The notes beneath the pieces were generated by a model that saw only the letters and a list, made by a program, of their open reading frames with translations, made no database searches and was not told where the DNA came from. Source: Ewingella americana ATCC 33852 (GTDB lineage: Bacteria > Pseudomonadota > Gammaproteobacteria > Enterobacterales > Enterobacteriaceae). Taken from it: a DNA stretch of 44,386 nt. Positions 17,101 to 25,410 of this stretch are shown one piece after another. Position 1 is the first letter of the stretch; each line of letters opens with the position of its first letter. The position numbers and the translations under genes are program-made. Where the stretch lies: the NCBI RefSeq assembly GCF_000735345.1, contig NZ_JMPJ01000041.1, positions 1-44,386 on the forward strand. The letters are read 5' to 3'.

Positions 17101-18151
17101 AGAGTTCGTCCATCACGCGCTCATACTGGGCGCGGCTGTAGCGCGGATGCAGGGCGGAGAGCTTGATAGAGATGCCCGGGCCTTCGTAAATACCCCGGCC
17201 ATTCGAGGCTTTACCAATGGCGTGAATAGCTTGCTGGTAGGAGAGCAGGTAGGCCTGCGCGTCTTTCTCGGTCAGGGCCGCTTCGCCCAGCATGTCGTAA
17301 GAGTAGCGGAAGCCTTTCTCTTCATGCTTGCGCGCGTTAGCCAAGGCTTCGGCAATGGTTTCTCCGGTGACGAACTGCTCGCCCATCAGGCGCATCGCCA
17401 TATCCACGCCTTTGCGGATCAGCGGCTCACCGCTTTTACCGATAATACGGTTCAGCGAGCGGGAGAGGTTGGCTTCATTGTGGGTCGCCACCAGTTTGCC
17501 GGTGAATAACAGACCCCAAGTCGCCGCGTTGACGAACAGCGACGGGCTGCGGCCAAGGTGCGAGTGCCAGTTGCCGGTGCTGATTTTGTCGCGGATCAGC
17601 GCATCACGGGTTGGTTTATCCGGAATACGCAGCAGGGCTTCGGCCAAACACATCAGCGCCACACCTTCCTGCGAGGAGAGGGAGAACTCCTGCAACAGGC
17701 TCTGCACCATACCGGCACGGCCATTGGCGCTTTTCTGGTTACGCAATTTGCTGGCGAGGTCATAGGCCAGTTTGTGCGCGGCCTGCGCCATATCCGCTGG
17801 CAGGCGGGCCTGCTCCAGCAGCATAGACACGGCTTCTGGCTCTGGGCGACGGTAGGCGGCGGTGATCGCCGAACGGTTAACCGACTGCGGCAAAATCTGC
17901 TCGGCGAAATCAAGGAATGGCTGGTGAGTTTCCAGCAGGCTGAGGGCAGGTTGCTCCTCATGGTCACTGATACCCGTCGCGTTCAGCGCAGGGATTTCCG
18001 GCAAGGCATCGCCATTTTCCAGGCGTTCCAGATAGGAATAAATAGCCTGCTTAATCAACCAGTGTGGCGTGCGATCAATACCCTGCGCGGCCACTTTCAA
18101 ACGGTCACGTGTCGCTTCGTCTAGCTTCACGCCCATTGTCGTCATTCCCAT
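14180..18151 (-). CDS. putA: Bifunctional proline dehydrogenase / P5C dehydrogenase and put repressor PutA
   Basis: PutA oxidises proline to glutamate in two steps and, when not membrane-bound, represses the put genes. At 1323 residues it has the full trifunctional layout of E. coli PutA (1320). Residues 1-~47 are the ribbon-helix-helix repressor (MGVKLDEATRDRLKVAA... RTPHWLIKQAI). About 260-570 is the FAD-containing proline dehydrogenase barrel (VKGAYWDSEIKRAQ, YPQFATHNAHT, EFQCLHGMG). About 640-1120 is the P5C dehydrogenase, with the catalytic cysteine at residue 918 in GQRCSALRVL and the acid in ETGGLNA. A C-terminal domain of ~200 residues follows. The start at 18151 matches the family N-terminus MG.TTMGVKL. 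It is divergent from putP. Confidence 0.97.
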   Translation of the reverse strand: MGMTTMGVKLDEATRDRLKVAAQGIDRTPHWLIKQAIYSYLERLENGDALPEIPALNATGISDHEEQPALSLLETHQPFLDFAEQILPQSVNRSAITAAYRRPEPEAVSMLLEQARLPADMAQAAHKLAYDLASKLRNQKSANGRAGMVQSLLQEFSLSSQEGVALMCLAEALLRIPDKPTRDALIRDKISTGNWHSHLGRSPSLFVNAATWGLLFTGKLVATHNEANLSRSLNRIIGKSGEPLIRKGVDMAMRLMGEQFVTGETIAEALANARKHEEKGFRYSYDMLGEAALTEKDAQAYLLSYQQAIHAIGKASNGRGIYEGPGISIKLSALHPRYSRAQYERVMDELYPRLLSLTLMARQYDVGINIDAEEADRLEISLDLLEKLCFEPELAGWNGIGFVIQAYQKRCPMVIDYLTNLAQRSRRRLMIRLVKGAYWDSEIKRAQVDGLEGYPVYTRKVYTDVSYLACARKLLAVPNLIYPQFATHNAHTLAAIYQLAGNNYYPGQYEFQCLHGMGEPLYEQVVGKIADGKLNRPCRIYAPVGTHETLLAYLVRRLLENGANTSFVNRIADATLPLDELVADPVKAVETLAASEGQVGLPHPRIALPRHLYGEKRVNSSGLDMSNEHRLASLSSALLSGAAQPITAQPMIDAQLDEGPFIDVVNPAEPTDVVGQVREATEGEVSRALDAAAAAGRIWFATPPEERAAILQRAAELMEGELQSLLGVLVREAGKTFNNAIAEVREAVDFLHYYAGQIREQFDNNTHRPLGTVVCISPWNFPLAIFSGQIAAALAAGNSVLAKPAEQTPLIAAQAVRILHEAGVPAGVLQLLPGQGETVGAQLVNDERVRGVLFTGSTDVAGILQRSIAGRLDPQGRPVPLIAETGGLNAMIVDSSALTEQVVTDVVASAFDSAGQRCSALRVLCIQDDVAEHTLQMLRGAMAECRMGNPERLSTDIGPVIDQEAKAGIEKHIDAMRAKGRSVYQAAQQQGEDQQEWSRGTFIQPTLIELESFDELKKEIFGPVLHVVRYARQDLDKLVDQINAAGYGLTLGIHTRIDETINRVTSKANVGNLYVNRNMVGAVVGVQPFGGEGLSGTGPKAGGPMYLYRLLCSRPQEAVAQTLSVQDKTLPLDVTLREALLAPHRALQQWAVEQKDESLAALAERFALTAQGGTVRTLPGPTGERNTYALLPRERVLALADNQQDALIQLAAITATGCRVLWPEAALQRDLFKQLPKAVQERVDFAKEWQTAAPEFDAVIYHGDADQLRELCQTIAKRAGAIVSVQGFARGEDNILLERLLIERSLSVNTAAAGGNASLMTIG

Positions 18152-18568
18152 CTTTCACTCCATAAGTCAGCCTGATAGGGCAATCGTTGATGTTTTCTGA
18201 GCAGCAATATCTTCTATGTTGCAACTTTGTGCAACCCTGTTAATTGCATGATGTGCAGCAATGCTAAATCTGGCTCAATTATTAACATTTTTAGCTGTGA
18301 CGGGGATCGCTAATGGCGTTGGTTGACGGGAGTTGTGGGCGGTACAACTGCGCGCAATGCAAGGTGCAACCCGTAATCATAATAAATGTGACTGGTGACC
18401 AGTTTCATGTGACTGGCATGTTAAAAATCTTGTAATTGCGGTTTATGTCGATAACTATCCTGCCGAATTGGATTTTTACGCTGATATTTTTCACCCATAA
18501 AACGGCCCGCAGAGGCATATCAGCAGACAGGGGATTTACAGATTGAAAATTACAAGTGGAGAACTTGC
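18152..18568. promoter_or_regulatory. put control region (PutA operators, paired repeats)
   Basis: The 417-bp gap between divergent putA and putP has no gene. It contains several copies of the known PutA recognition core GTTGCA: GTTGCAAC at 18218-18225 (both strands), TGCAAC at 18230-18235 and TGCAAC at 18365-18370. A separate signal is the exact direct repeat ATGTGACTGG at 18386-18395 and 18407-18416, spaced 21 bp apart, which encloses the palindrome ACTGG-TGA-CCAGT (18391-18403). TGTGA is the CRP half-site, so catabolite control is possible, though no matching TCACA is correctly placed. The stretch 18240-18360 shows nothing I can name. Confidence 0.75.
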
Positions 18569-20053
18569 ATGACAATGAATACACCAATGGCGGTGACGTT
18601 TTGCGTTTATATCTTCGGAATGATTCTGATAGGGCTGATTGCCTATCTGCGCACTAAGAATTTCGACGACTATATTCTCGGTGGCCGCAGTCTGGGCAGC
18701 GTGGTGACAGCACTATCAGCCGGCGCCTCGGACATGAGTGGCTGGCTGCTGATGGGCTTGCCGGGCGCGATTTTTATCTCTGGAATATCAGAAAGTTGGA
18801 TTGCCATCGGCCTGACAATTGGCGCTTATCTCAACTGGAAGCTGGTGGCGGGGCGCTTACGGGTGCATACCGAAGCCAACAACAATGCGCTAACCCTGCC
18901 AGACTACTTCACCCACCGTTTTGAAGATTCCAGCAAGTTACTGCGCATTATCTCGGCCATCGTGATTTTAGTGTTTTTCACTATTTATTGCGCTTCTGGC
19001 ATCGTGGCTGGCGCGCGCCTGTTTGAAAGCACCTTCGGCATGACCTACGCCAACGCGCTGTGGGCCGGGGCTGCTGCGACTATCATCTACACCTTTATCG
19101 GCGGTTTTCTGGCGGTCAGTTGGACCGACACCGTGCAGGCCAGCTTGATGATCTTCGCGCTGATCCTCACGCCGGTTATCGTAATCTTGGCGGTCGGCGG
19201 CATTGATACCTCGATGATGGTGATCAAGGCCAAAAACCCTGAATACACTGATATGTTTAAAGGCATGAATCTGGTGGCAATTCTGTCGCTGCTGGGCTGG
19301 GGATTGGGTTATTTCGGCCAACCGCACATTCTGGCGCGCTTTATGGCCGCTGACTCTCACCGCACCATTCGCAGCGCCCGTCGCATCAGTATGACGTGGA
19401 TGATCCTCTGTCTGGCGGGCACCATCGCGGTGGGCTTCTTTGGCATCGCCTACTTCAACAACAACCCGGCGCAGGCTGGAAACGTGACGGAAAACGGCGA
19501 GCGAGTGTTTATCGAGCTGGCAAAAATCCTCTTTAACCCGTGGGTGGCGGGCGTGCTGCTGTCGGCAATTCTGGCGGCGGTGATGAGTACCCTGAGCTGC
19601 CAGCTGCTGGTGTGCTCCAGCGCCATTACCGAGGATTTGTACAAAGCCTTCCTGCGTAAAAACGCCAGCCAGTTTGAGTTAGTGTGGATTGGCCGCGTGA
19701 TGGTGCTGGTAGTGGCGCTGGTGGCGATTGCCTTGGCGGCGAACCCGGATAACCGCGTGTTAGGGCTGGTGAGCTATGCGTGGGCAGGCTTCGGCGCGGC
19801 ATTTGGTCCGGTTATCCTGATCTCAGTGATGTGGCGTCGCATGACCCGTAACGGCGCGCTGGCCGGGATGGTAGTGGGCGCGGCGACCGTGCTTATCTGG
19901 AAACAGTATGCGTGGCTCGATCTGTACGAAATCATCCCAGGCTTTATCTTTGCTTCCATCGCCATCTGGGCGGTGAGCCTGATGGGGCGCAAACCTTCAA
20001 TCGCGGTTGAAAACCGTTTCAACGCCGCAGAGGCGGAGTACAAAACCGTCTAA
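18569..20053 (+). CDS. putP: Sodium/proline symporter PutP
   Basis: PutP imports proline with sodium across the inner membrane, feeding PutA. The 494-residue protein is a close relative of E. coli PutP (502) over its whole length, with 13 expected membrane helices of the SSS family. Diagnostic segments: RTKNFDDYILGGRSLG and SAGASDMSGWLLMGLPGA in helix 2, where the sodium- and proline-binding residues lie; GWGLGYFGQPHILARFMAAD; and STLSCQLLVCSSAITEDLYK near the second sodium-site helix. The ATG at 18569 is used, preceded by GTGGAG ten bases upstream. The C-terminal tail is shorter than in E. coli. A terminator follows. Confidence 0.97.
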   Translation: MTMNTPMAVTFCVYIFGMILIGLIAYLRTKNFDDYILGGRSLGSVVTALSAGASDMSGWLLMGLPGAIFISGISESWIAIGLTIGAYLNWKLVAGRLRVHTEANNNALTLPDYFTHRFEDSSKLLRIISAIVILVFFTIYCASGIVAGARLFESTFGMTYANALWAGAAATIIYTFIGGFLAVSWTDTVQASLMIFALILTPVIVILAVGGIDTSMMVIKAKNPEYTDMFKGMNLVAILSLLGWGLGYFGQPHILARFMAADSHRTIRSARRISMTWMILCLAGTIAVGFFGIAYFNNNPAQAGNVTENGERVFIELAKILFNPWVAGVLLSAILAAVMSTLSCQLLVCSSAITEDLYKAFLRKNASQFELVWIGRVMVLVVALVAIALAANPDNRVLGLVSYAWAGFGAAFGPVILISVMWRRMTRNGALAGMVVGAATVLIWKQYAWLDLYEIIPGFIFASIAIWAVSLMGRKPSIAVENRFNAAEAEYKTV

Positions 20054-20090
20054 TCGCCGACGTTTTGTATTGAACATTACGCCTAAGTGA

Positions 20091-20127
20091 GAGGGCGGAG
20101 CGGGGAAACCGGCTCCGCTCTTTTTTA
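20091..20127 (+). terminator. Rho-independent terminator of putP
   Basis: GCGGAGC (20095-20101) pairs with GCTCCGC (20112-20118), followed by TCTTTTTT. It starts about 40 bases after the putP stop. Confidence 0.88.
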
Positions 20128-20240
20128 TCTCAGCCATTTTCTGGCGTTTTCTCTGAAATAATCAGCAATAAAATTTCCTGCTAAAAGCCGACAGTTGGCG
20201 CAAAAAAGCGCGGGTAGCCACTTGTTTTTATTTTTGCAGG

Positions 20241-20265
20241 AATGATAATCACTATCGTTTTCATT
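20241..20265 (+). promoter_or_regulatory. Fur box upstream of efeU
   Basis: AATGATAATCACTATC (20241-20256) matches 15 of 16 positions of the Fur consensus core AATGATAATCATTATC, and GTTTTCATT extends the pattern. It is 104 bp before the efeU start, so iron-dependent repression of efeUOB is expected. The rest of the 20054-20368 gap holds the putP terminator and no gene. Confidence 0.85.
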
Positions 20266-20368
20266 TTTACTTATCTTTACATGCTTTCCCTTGGATCCGC
20301 GCGGTTAGCGGGCATTGCGAAGGCGGGTAATTCTTGTTTTCAGCACCTCGGTGCCCGGAGTGTCAGCT

Positions 20369-21217
20369 ATGTTCGTCCCCTTTCTCATCATGTTTCGCGA
20401 AGGGCTTGAAGCCGCGCTAATCGTCAGCCTGATAGCCAGTTACCTCAAGCGCACCCAGCGCGGACAGTGGCTTGGCGTGGTGTGGATTGGCGTTTTCATC
20501 GCCGCCGCGCTCTGTCTGGCACTGGGCATCTTCATCAACGAAACCACCGGCGAATTCCCGCAGAAGCAGCAAGAGCTGTTTGAAGGCATCGTGGCGGTGA
20601 TTGCCGTCTGCATCCTGACGTACATGGTGTTCTGGATGCGCAAGGTGTCGCGCTCTATCAAAGTGCATCTGGAAGGGGCTATTGATAACGCGCTGAACTC
20701 AGGTCGCGGACAGGGCTGGGCGTTGGTGGCGATGGTGTTCTTCGCCGTGGCGCGTGAAGGGCTGGAGTCGGTCTTCTTCTTGCTGGCGGCGTTCCAGCAG
20801 GATGTCGGCATTGCCGCGCCAATCGGGGCGATTTTGGGTCTGGCCGCCGCCGTGGTGCTGGGCTTCCTGATTTACTACGGCGGCGTGAAGCTGCACCTCG
20901 CCAAGTTCTTCAAATGGACCAGCCTGTTCATTCTGTTTGTGGCTGCGGGATTGGCCGCCGGAGCTATTCGCGCCTTCCACGAAGCCGGTCTGTGGAACAG
21001 CATGCAGGACATCGCCTTTGACTTGAGCAACGTGCTGTCGACGCATTCGCTGTTCGGCACCTTGCTGGAAGGCATGTTTGGTTATCAGGAAGCGCCGACC
21101 GTCAGCGAAGTTTCGGTCTACTTCCTCTACCTGATCCCGGCACTGATTCTGTTCTTCTTGCCACAGGGGAAACAGCCGGTGGTTGCACCTGCCGCGGGCC
21201 AGAAGACCCAGCGCTAA
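20369..21217 (+). CDS. efeU: Ferrous iron permease EfeU
   Basis: EfeU is the inner-membrane iron permease of the acid-induced EfeUOB ferrous iron system, related to yeast Ftr1p. The 282-residue protein has seven expected membrane helices and both REXXE iron-binding motifs: REGLE near the start (MFVPFLIMFREGLEAA) and REGLE in VAREGLESVFF. I chose ATG 20369 because GGAG lies nine bases upstream and the family begins MFVPFLIM; a longer frame reaches back to 20315. E. coli K-12 efeU is broken by a frameshift; this one is intact. It heads efeU-efeO-efeB. Confidence 0.95.
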   Translation: MFVPFLIMFREGLEAALIVSLIASYLKRTQRGQWLGVVWIGVFIAAALCLALGIFINETTGEFPQKQQELFEGIVAVIAVCILTYMVFWMRKVSRSIKVHLEGAIDNALNSGRGQGWALVAMVFFAVAREGLESVFFLLAAFQQDVGIAAPIGAILGLAAAVVLGFLIYYGGVKLHLAKFFKWTSLFILFVAAGLAAGAIRAFHEAGLWNSMQDIAFDLSNVLSTHSLFGTLLEGMFGYQEAPTVSEVSVYFLYLIPALILFFLPQGKQPVVAPAAGQKTQR

Positions 21218-21315
21218 GCGCAACAGTCTGTTTAAAAACAATTTCTTTAATAACAGTGATTTAATAATTTTAACAACCGCCTTTAACAGGGCGCCTTTAA
21301 TAGGGGTGTTACCCG

Positions 21316-22455
21316 ATGTCCAAGTCAAACACGCTGTTCCGCCGTACTGCCTTGCAGGTTGCTCTGCTCTCCTTGCCGCTGTTCGGCCTGAGCGCCAACG
21401 CACTGGCGGCGGATATTCCACAAGTCAAAATCACGGTAAACGATAAGCAGTGTGATCCAATGTCACTGACCGTACCTGCCGGTAAAACGCAGTTTGTGGT
21501 GCACAACGCCAGCCAGAAAGGGCTGGAGTGGGAGATCCTCAAAGGCGTGATGGTGGTGGAAGAGCGTGAGAACATCGCGCCGGGGTTTACCCAGAAGATG
21601 ACGGCAAATCTGGAGCCGGGCGAATATGACATGACCTGCGGCCTGTTGAGCAACCCGAAGGGCAAGCTGACGGTGACCAGCGAAGGCGCAAGCACCGCCA
21701 CCAAACCTGACGCCATGGCGCTGGTTGGGCCAATCGCGGAATATAAAGTCTATGTGACTCAGCAAGTGGGTGAACTGGTTTCCCACACCAAAGCGTTCAC
21801 TGACGCGATTAAGAAAGGCGACCTGAAACAGGCGCAATCTCTGTACGCATCAACCCGCATTTACTACGAGCGCATTGAGCCAATCGCCGAGCTGTTCTCT
21901 GACCTCGACAGCAGCATTGACGCCCGTGAAGACGATTTTGAGAAGAAAGCCGAAGACCCGAAATTCACCGGTTTCCACCGTCTGGAGAAAATCCTCTTCG
22001 CGGATAAAACCACCAAAGGCACCGAGCCTTATGCTGATAAGCTCTACACCGACGTGCAGGATCTGCAAAAACGTATCACTGACCTGACCTTCCCACCGAA
22101 CAAAGTGGTTGGCGGTGCGGCGGACCTGATCGAAGAAGTGGCCTCCAGCAAAATCAGCGGTGAAGAAGATCGTTACAGCCGCAGCGACCTGTGGGACTTC
22201 CGCGCCAACCTTGATGGTTCGCAGAAAATCGTCAACCTGCTGCGCCCGTTGCTCGAAAAAGCCGACAAGCCGCTGCTGGATAAAATTGACGCGAACTTCA
22301 AGACCGTCGATGCCCTGTTGGATAAATACAAAACCAAAGACGGTTACGAGAGCTATGAGAAGCTGACCGACGCTGACCGCATTGCGATGAAAGGGCCGAT
22401 CACCACGCTGGCGGAAGATCTGGCGAAGTTACGTGGCGTGTTGGGCCTCGATTAA
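21316..22455 (+). CDS. efeO: Periplasmic iron-binding protein EfeO
   Basis: EfeO is the periplasmic component of EfeUOB and is thought to bind iron for EfeU. The 379-residue precursor has a Sec signal peptide (cleavage near ALA, residue 31). An N-terminal cupredoxin-like domain follows (~32-120; residues C46 and the [11 protein letters not shown] segment carry expected metal-site cysteines). The C-terminal peptidase M75 domain contains the HxxE iron-site motif at H221-R-L-E224 ([12 protein letters not shown]). It lies 98 bases after efeU. Length agrees with E. coli EfeO (375). Confidence 0.95.
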   Translation: MSKSNTLFRRTALQVALLSLPLFGLSANALAADIPQVKITVNDKQCDPMSLTVPAGKTQFVVHNASQKGLEWEILKGVMVVEERENIAPGFTQKMTANLEPGEYDMTCGLLSNPKGKLTVTSEGASTATKPDAMALVGPIAEYKVYVTQQVGELVSHTKAFTDAIKKGDLKQAQSLYASTRIYYERIEPIAELFSDLDSSIDAREDDFEKKAEDPKFTGFHRLEKILFADKTTKGTEPYADKLYTDVQDLQKRITDLTFPPNKVVGGAADLIEEVASSKISGEEDRYSRSDLWDFRANLDGSQKIVNLLRPLLEKADKPLLDKIDANFKTVDALLDKYKTKDGYESYEKLTDADRIAMKGPITTLAEDLAKLRGVLGLD

Positions 22456-22458
22456 TTC

Positions 22459-22577
22459 CTCTGCATACTTCGCGCCGCAGGTGCGTTGGCTGCCCTTAGT
22501 TACCCGAATCACTGACCTGTGTCAGCTCATCGGGTTCCTTCGGTTGCCGCCTTCCTGCGACACGAATTATTTTGGGG
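22459..22577. repeat. ERIC-type intergenic repeat
   Basis: The ~119-bp stretch begins just after efeO and reads like the reverse strand of ERIC elements: CATACTT...GCAGGTGCGTTGGCTGC, then the central palindrome ACCCGAATCACTGACCTG / CAGCTCATCGGGTTCC, then TTGCCGCCTTCCTGC and CGAATTATTTTGGGG. The central part corresponds to the classic ERIC core with AAGTAAGTGA..GGGTGA. ERIC copies in transcribed gaps fold into a long hairpin in mRNA; this one lies inside the efe operon and could alter efeB expression. Confidence 0.85.
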
Positions 22578-22610
22578 AAGTGCAAGTTAGGCGTTTGAAA
22601 TATCACAATA

Positions 22611-22636
22611 AAGGAGCGCCACGGCGCTCCTTTCGC
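22611..22636 (+). terminator. Hairpin between efeO and efeB (attenuator-like)
   Basis: AAGGAGCGCC (22611-22620) pairs exactly with GGCGCTCCTT (22623-22632), giving a very tight hairpin followed by TTC. It lies 41 bp before efeB. The short T run suggests partial termination or an RNA-stability element rather than a full stop. Confidence 0.5.
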
Positions 22637-22672
22637 GTAGTGGCAAGCAGTAGAGTTTGTTGAGGCAAAGCA

Positions 22673-23992
22673 ATGAGTGACAAAAACGACAAAGCGCCTG
22701 AATCTCAGGATGTTTCCTCCTCGCGCCGACGTTTGTTGAAAGGCGTCGGTTTGATGGGGGGCGTGTTGGCCCTTGGCGGCGCGGCGGCGGCCGGTGTTGA
22801 AAACCAGCAGGCGTCGAAGACCACGGGGTCGAAGCCGGGCTATGAGCCGGGCACGGTTTCTCCTGACGAGCGCTGGAGCAAGCAGCCTTTCCACGGCGTG
22901 CATCAGGCCGGGATTCTGACGCCACAACAGGCGTCGATGATGCTGGTTTCCTTTGACGTGCTGGCGACCAACAAGGCGGATCTTGAGCGGCTGTTCCGTT
23001 TATTGACCACCCGTTTCGACTTCCTCACCACGGGAGGCACTGCGCCAGAAGTTGACCCGAAATTCCCGCCGATGGATTCAGGCGTAATGGGGCCTGAGAT
23101 TTACCCGGACAACCTGACCATGACGCTCTCCGTCGGCGATTCATTGTTTGACCAGCGCTTTGGCCTCGCTGCGCACAAGCCGCTGAAGCTGCAACGCATG
23201 GAGCGTTTCCCGAACGATTCGCTGGACGCCAAACTGTGCCACGGCGACATGCTGCTACAGATTTGCGCCAACAACAGTGACACGGTGATCCACGCGCTGC
23301 GCGACATCATCAAGTACACGCCGGACCTGCTCAGCGTGCGCTGGCGTCGCGACGGCTTTATCTCTTCCCACGCCGCGCGCAGCCAAGGCAAAGAGACGCC
23401 AATCAACCTGCTGGGCTTTAAAGACGGCACCGCCAACCCGGACACCAAAGACGCGCCGCTGATGGATAAAGCCATCTGGGTGACGCCAGAGCAGGGCGAA
23501 CCTGCGTGGGCGGTGGGTGGCAGCTATCAGGCAATGCGCATTATCCCAATGCACGTCGAGTTCTGGGACCGCACGCCGTTGCAAGAACAGCAAACCATCT
23601 TTGGCCGCCAAAAACACAGCGGCGCGCCTTTGGGAATGGCAAAAGAGCACGACGTGCCCGATTACAGCAAAGACCCGGACGGCAAGGTGATTCCGCTTGA
23701 TGCCCACATTCGCTTGGCTAACCCGCGCACCAAAGCTACCGATGACAGTCTGATGCTGCGTCGCGGCTACAGCTACTCGCTGGGGGTGACCAATTCAGGA
23801 CAGCTGGAGATGGGGCTGCTGTTTGTCTGCTTCCAGCACGACTTGGAGAAAGGCTTCCTCGCGGTGCAAAAACGCCTTAATGGCGAGCCGCTGGAGGAGT
23901 ACATTCGCCCGGTTGGCGGCGGCTTCTTCTTCACGCTGCCCGGCGTGCAGGATGAGAAGCACTATTTGGGGCAGTCGCTGATCGAAGCATAA
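22673..23992 (+). CDS. efeB: Tat-exported heme peroxidase EfeB (DyP family)
   Basis: EfeB is a periplasmic dye-decolourising-type heme peroxidase of the EfeUOB system; it is proposed to oxidise ferrous iron or help release iron from heme. The 439-residue precursor starts with a twin-arginine signal ([20 protein letters not shown]). The DyP signature GxxDG appears as GFKDGT with the distal aspartate at residue 251, and the proximal histidine is expected in [11 protein letters not shown]. It is the third gene of efeUOB, 217 bp after efeO, a gap that is unusually long because of the ERIC repeat and a hairpin. A terminator follows. Confidence 0.95.
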   Translation: MSDKNDKAPESQDVSSSRRRLLKGVGLMGGVLALGGAAAAGVENQQASKTTGSKPGYEPGTVSPDERWSKQPFHGVHQAGILTPQQASMMLVSFDVLATNKADLERLFRLLTTRFDFLTTGGTAPEVDPKFPPMDSGVMGPEIYPDNLTMTLSVGDSLFDQRFGLAAHKPLKLQRMERFPNDSLDAKLCHGDMLLQICANNSDTVIHALRDIIKYTPDLLSVRWRRDGFISSHAARSQGKETPINLLGFKDGTANPDTKDAPLMDKAIWVTPEQGEPAWAVGGSYQAMRIIPMHVEFWDRTPLQEQQTIFGRQKHSGAPLGMAKEHDVPDYSKDPDGKVIPLDAHIRLANPRTKATDDSLMLRRGYSYSLGVTNSGQLEMGLLFVCFQHDLEKGFLAVQKRLNGEPLEEYIRPVGGGFFFTLPGVQDEKHYLGQSLIEA

Positions 23993-24009
23993 TTCAGCAA
24001 ACCGCAGAA

Positions 24010-24055
24010 TATCCCCCTTAGCTCTGTCAGGAGAAAGGGGGATAGATTTCATTTT
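24010..24055 (+). terminator. Rho-independent terminator of efeB
   Basis: ATCCCCCTT (24011-24019) pairs with AAGGGGGAT (24035-24043) around a 15-base loop, with T-rich ATTTCATTTTC after it. Confidence 0.8.
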
Positions 24056-24164
24056 CTTACGCCTCGTTACCGAATTCACCGCCTGTTAATACTCCTGCTA
24101 ATTCATAAAAATCTGAGGAATGTCATGATGCTAAGTCGTTACGACGTCCGAGGAAACCCTGTTT

Positions 24165-25316
24165 ATGACCATCAATCATCAGCGCCGAAAACTGCTTATT
24201 TTGGGTGTTGGCATGGCACTCACTGCGCCACGCGTGTATGCCAAATCTGTTGCCGTGCCGGTCTCGCTGACCTCTGACGCCGCGCAAATCAACGTCACCA
24301 TTCCGTCTGCTGATAAACGCAGTCGAGTCTTCACCCTCGACAACCCGCAGCGGGTGGTGATTGATGTGCCGATGGAGGCTTTTCCTCCGGCGCTTATCCA
24401 CTCGCTGACCGTGTTAAAGCAAAAATTCCCGTGGCTGGTTCACACCCAGATTGCCCATTTCACGCCGCAAATTACCCGAATCGTGCTGCAACTGAGCGCC
24501 ACGCCGCGTTTGCAGCGCACCAAGACGGCGGGCCAGTTGCAAGTCGGTATTAGCCTGCCGAGTGGGGCCGTCAGTCAGGCTTTGCCAAACGCCGCCGCGC
24601 CGGTTGCCGCCAAGAAGCCGCTGCTGGTGATGATCGATCCCGGCCACGGCGGTAAAGATCCGGGGGCAATTGGCAATGAAGGCACCTATGAAAAACACGT
24701 GGTGCTGCACATCGCCAAACGACTGCAAACCCTGTTAGATCAGGAGCATGGCATTCATGCCGTGCTGACGCGGCAAGATGATGTGTTTATCCCGCTGTAC
24801 CATCGGGTGAGTCTGGCGCACCAGCATGAGGCCGACCTGTTTATCTCGATTCACGCCGACGGCTTTACCAGTGATGATGTCTCGGGGGCCTCGGTCTTTG
24901 CGCTGTCGCCGCACGGCGCGGGGAGTGCCATGGCGCGCTACCTTTCGCAGAGTGAGAACAGCGTCGACGTGCTGTATGACGATGATTTCAAAACCGACGA
25001 TCCTTATCTGAAGGAGACGCTGTTTGACCTCGACCAGCGCGAAACCATCAGCCGCAGCCTGGATTTTGGCCGCCATTTGGCGTCGAACATTATCAAGGTT
25101 CACCATATGCACAGCCCGCACCCCGAGCAGGCGGGCTTTGCGGTGCTGAAGTCTCCGCGCATTCCGTCGGTGCTGGTGGAAACCTCCTTTATCACCAATA
25201 AGCATGAAGAGAAGCTGCTCGGCGAGCCGGTATTTCAGGAGAAGATGGCCCGTGCGCTGGCCGAGGGGATCAACAGTTATTTCCTCAATGAAAAGAAAAA
25301 TAATCTGCTGAGCTGA
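24165..25316 (+). CDS. N-acetylmuramoyl-L-alanine amidase (AMIN + Amidase_3), Tat-exported
   Basis: A zinc amidase that cuts the bond between N-acetylmuramic acid and the stem peptide, splitting septal peptidoglycan during cell division. The 383-residue precursor has a twin-arginine-like start (QRRKLLILGVGMAL), an AMIN domain (~32-130) that would target it to the septum, and an Amidase_3 domain (~152-375). Visible zinc ligands are H161 (DPGHGG), E176 (TYEKH) and H230 (SIHAD); the catalytic glutamate is E339 (VETSF). The catalytic domain is closer to E. coli AmiA, but AmiA lacks AMIN and AmiC has it, so I leave the symbol blank. It sits between efeB and the CLC gene, where E. coli has neither. 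Confidence 0.88.
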   Translation: MTINHQRRKLLILGVGMALTAPRVYAKSVAVPVSLTSDAAQINVTIPSADKRSRVFTLDNPQRVVIDVPMEAFPPALIHSLTVLKQKFPWLVHTQIAHFTPQITRIVLQLSATPRLQRTKTAGQLQVGISLPSGAVSQALPNAAAPVAAKKPLLVMIDPGHGGKDPGAIGNEGTYEKHVVLHIAKRLQTLLDQEHGIHAVLTRQDDVFIPLYHRVSLAHQHEADLFISIHADGFTSDDVSGASVFALSPHGAGSAMARYLSQSENSVDVLYDDDFKTDDPYLKETLFDLDQRETISRSLDFGRHLASNIIKVHHMHSPHPEQAGFAVLKSPRIPSVLVETSFITNKHEEKLLGEPVFQEKMARALAEGINSYFLNEKKNNLLS

Positions 25317-25410
25317 CCTGCCGTTTAACCGTTTTCTTGTAAATTGAATGAGTAAGCTAAAAAATTTACTCATTGGCGCAGTACCTTAGGCCAAATTACG
25401 GAGAGAACAG

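Noticed and set aside
14366-18124. Long open frames on the plus strand opposite putA
   Set aside because: They are mirror frames of a highly GC-biased gene; no family match or start signals.
23506-23700. Possible overlapping frame inside efeB
   Set aside because: The main frame is an intact EfeB with catalytic motifs; the other frame has no support.
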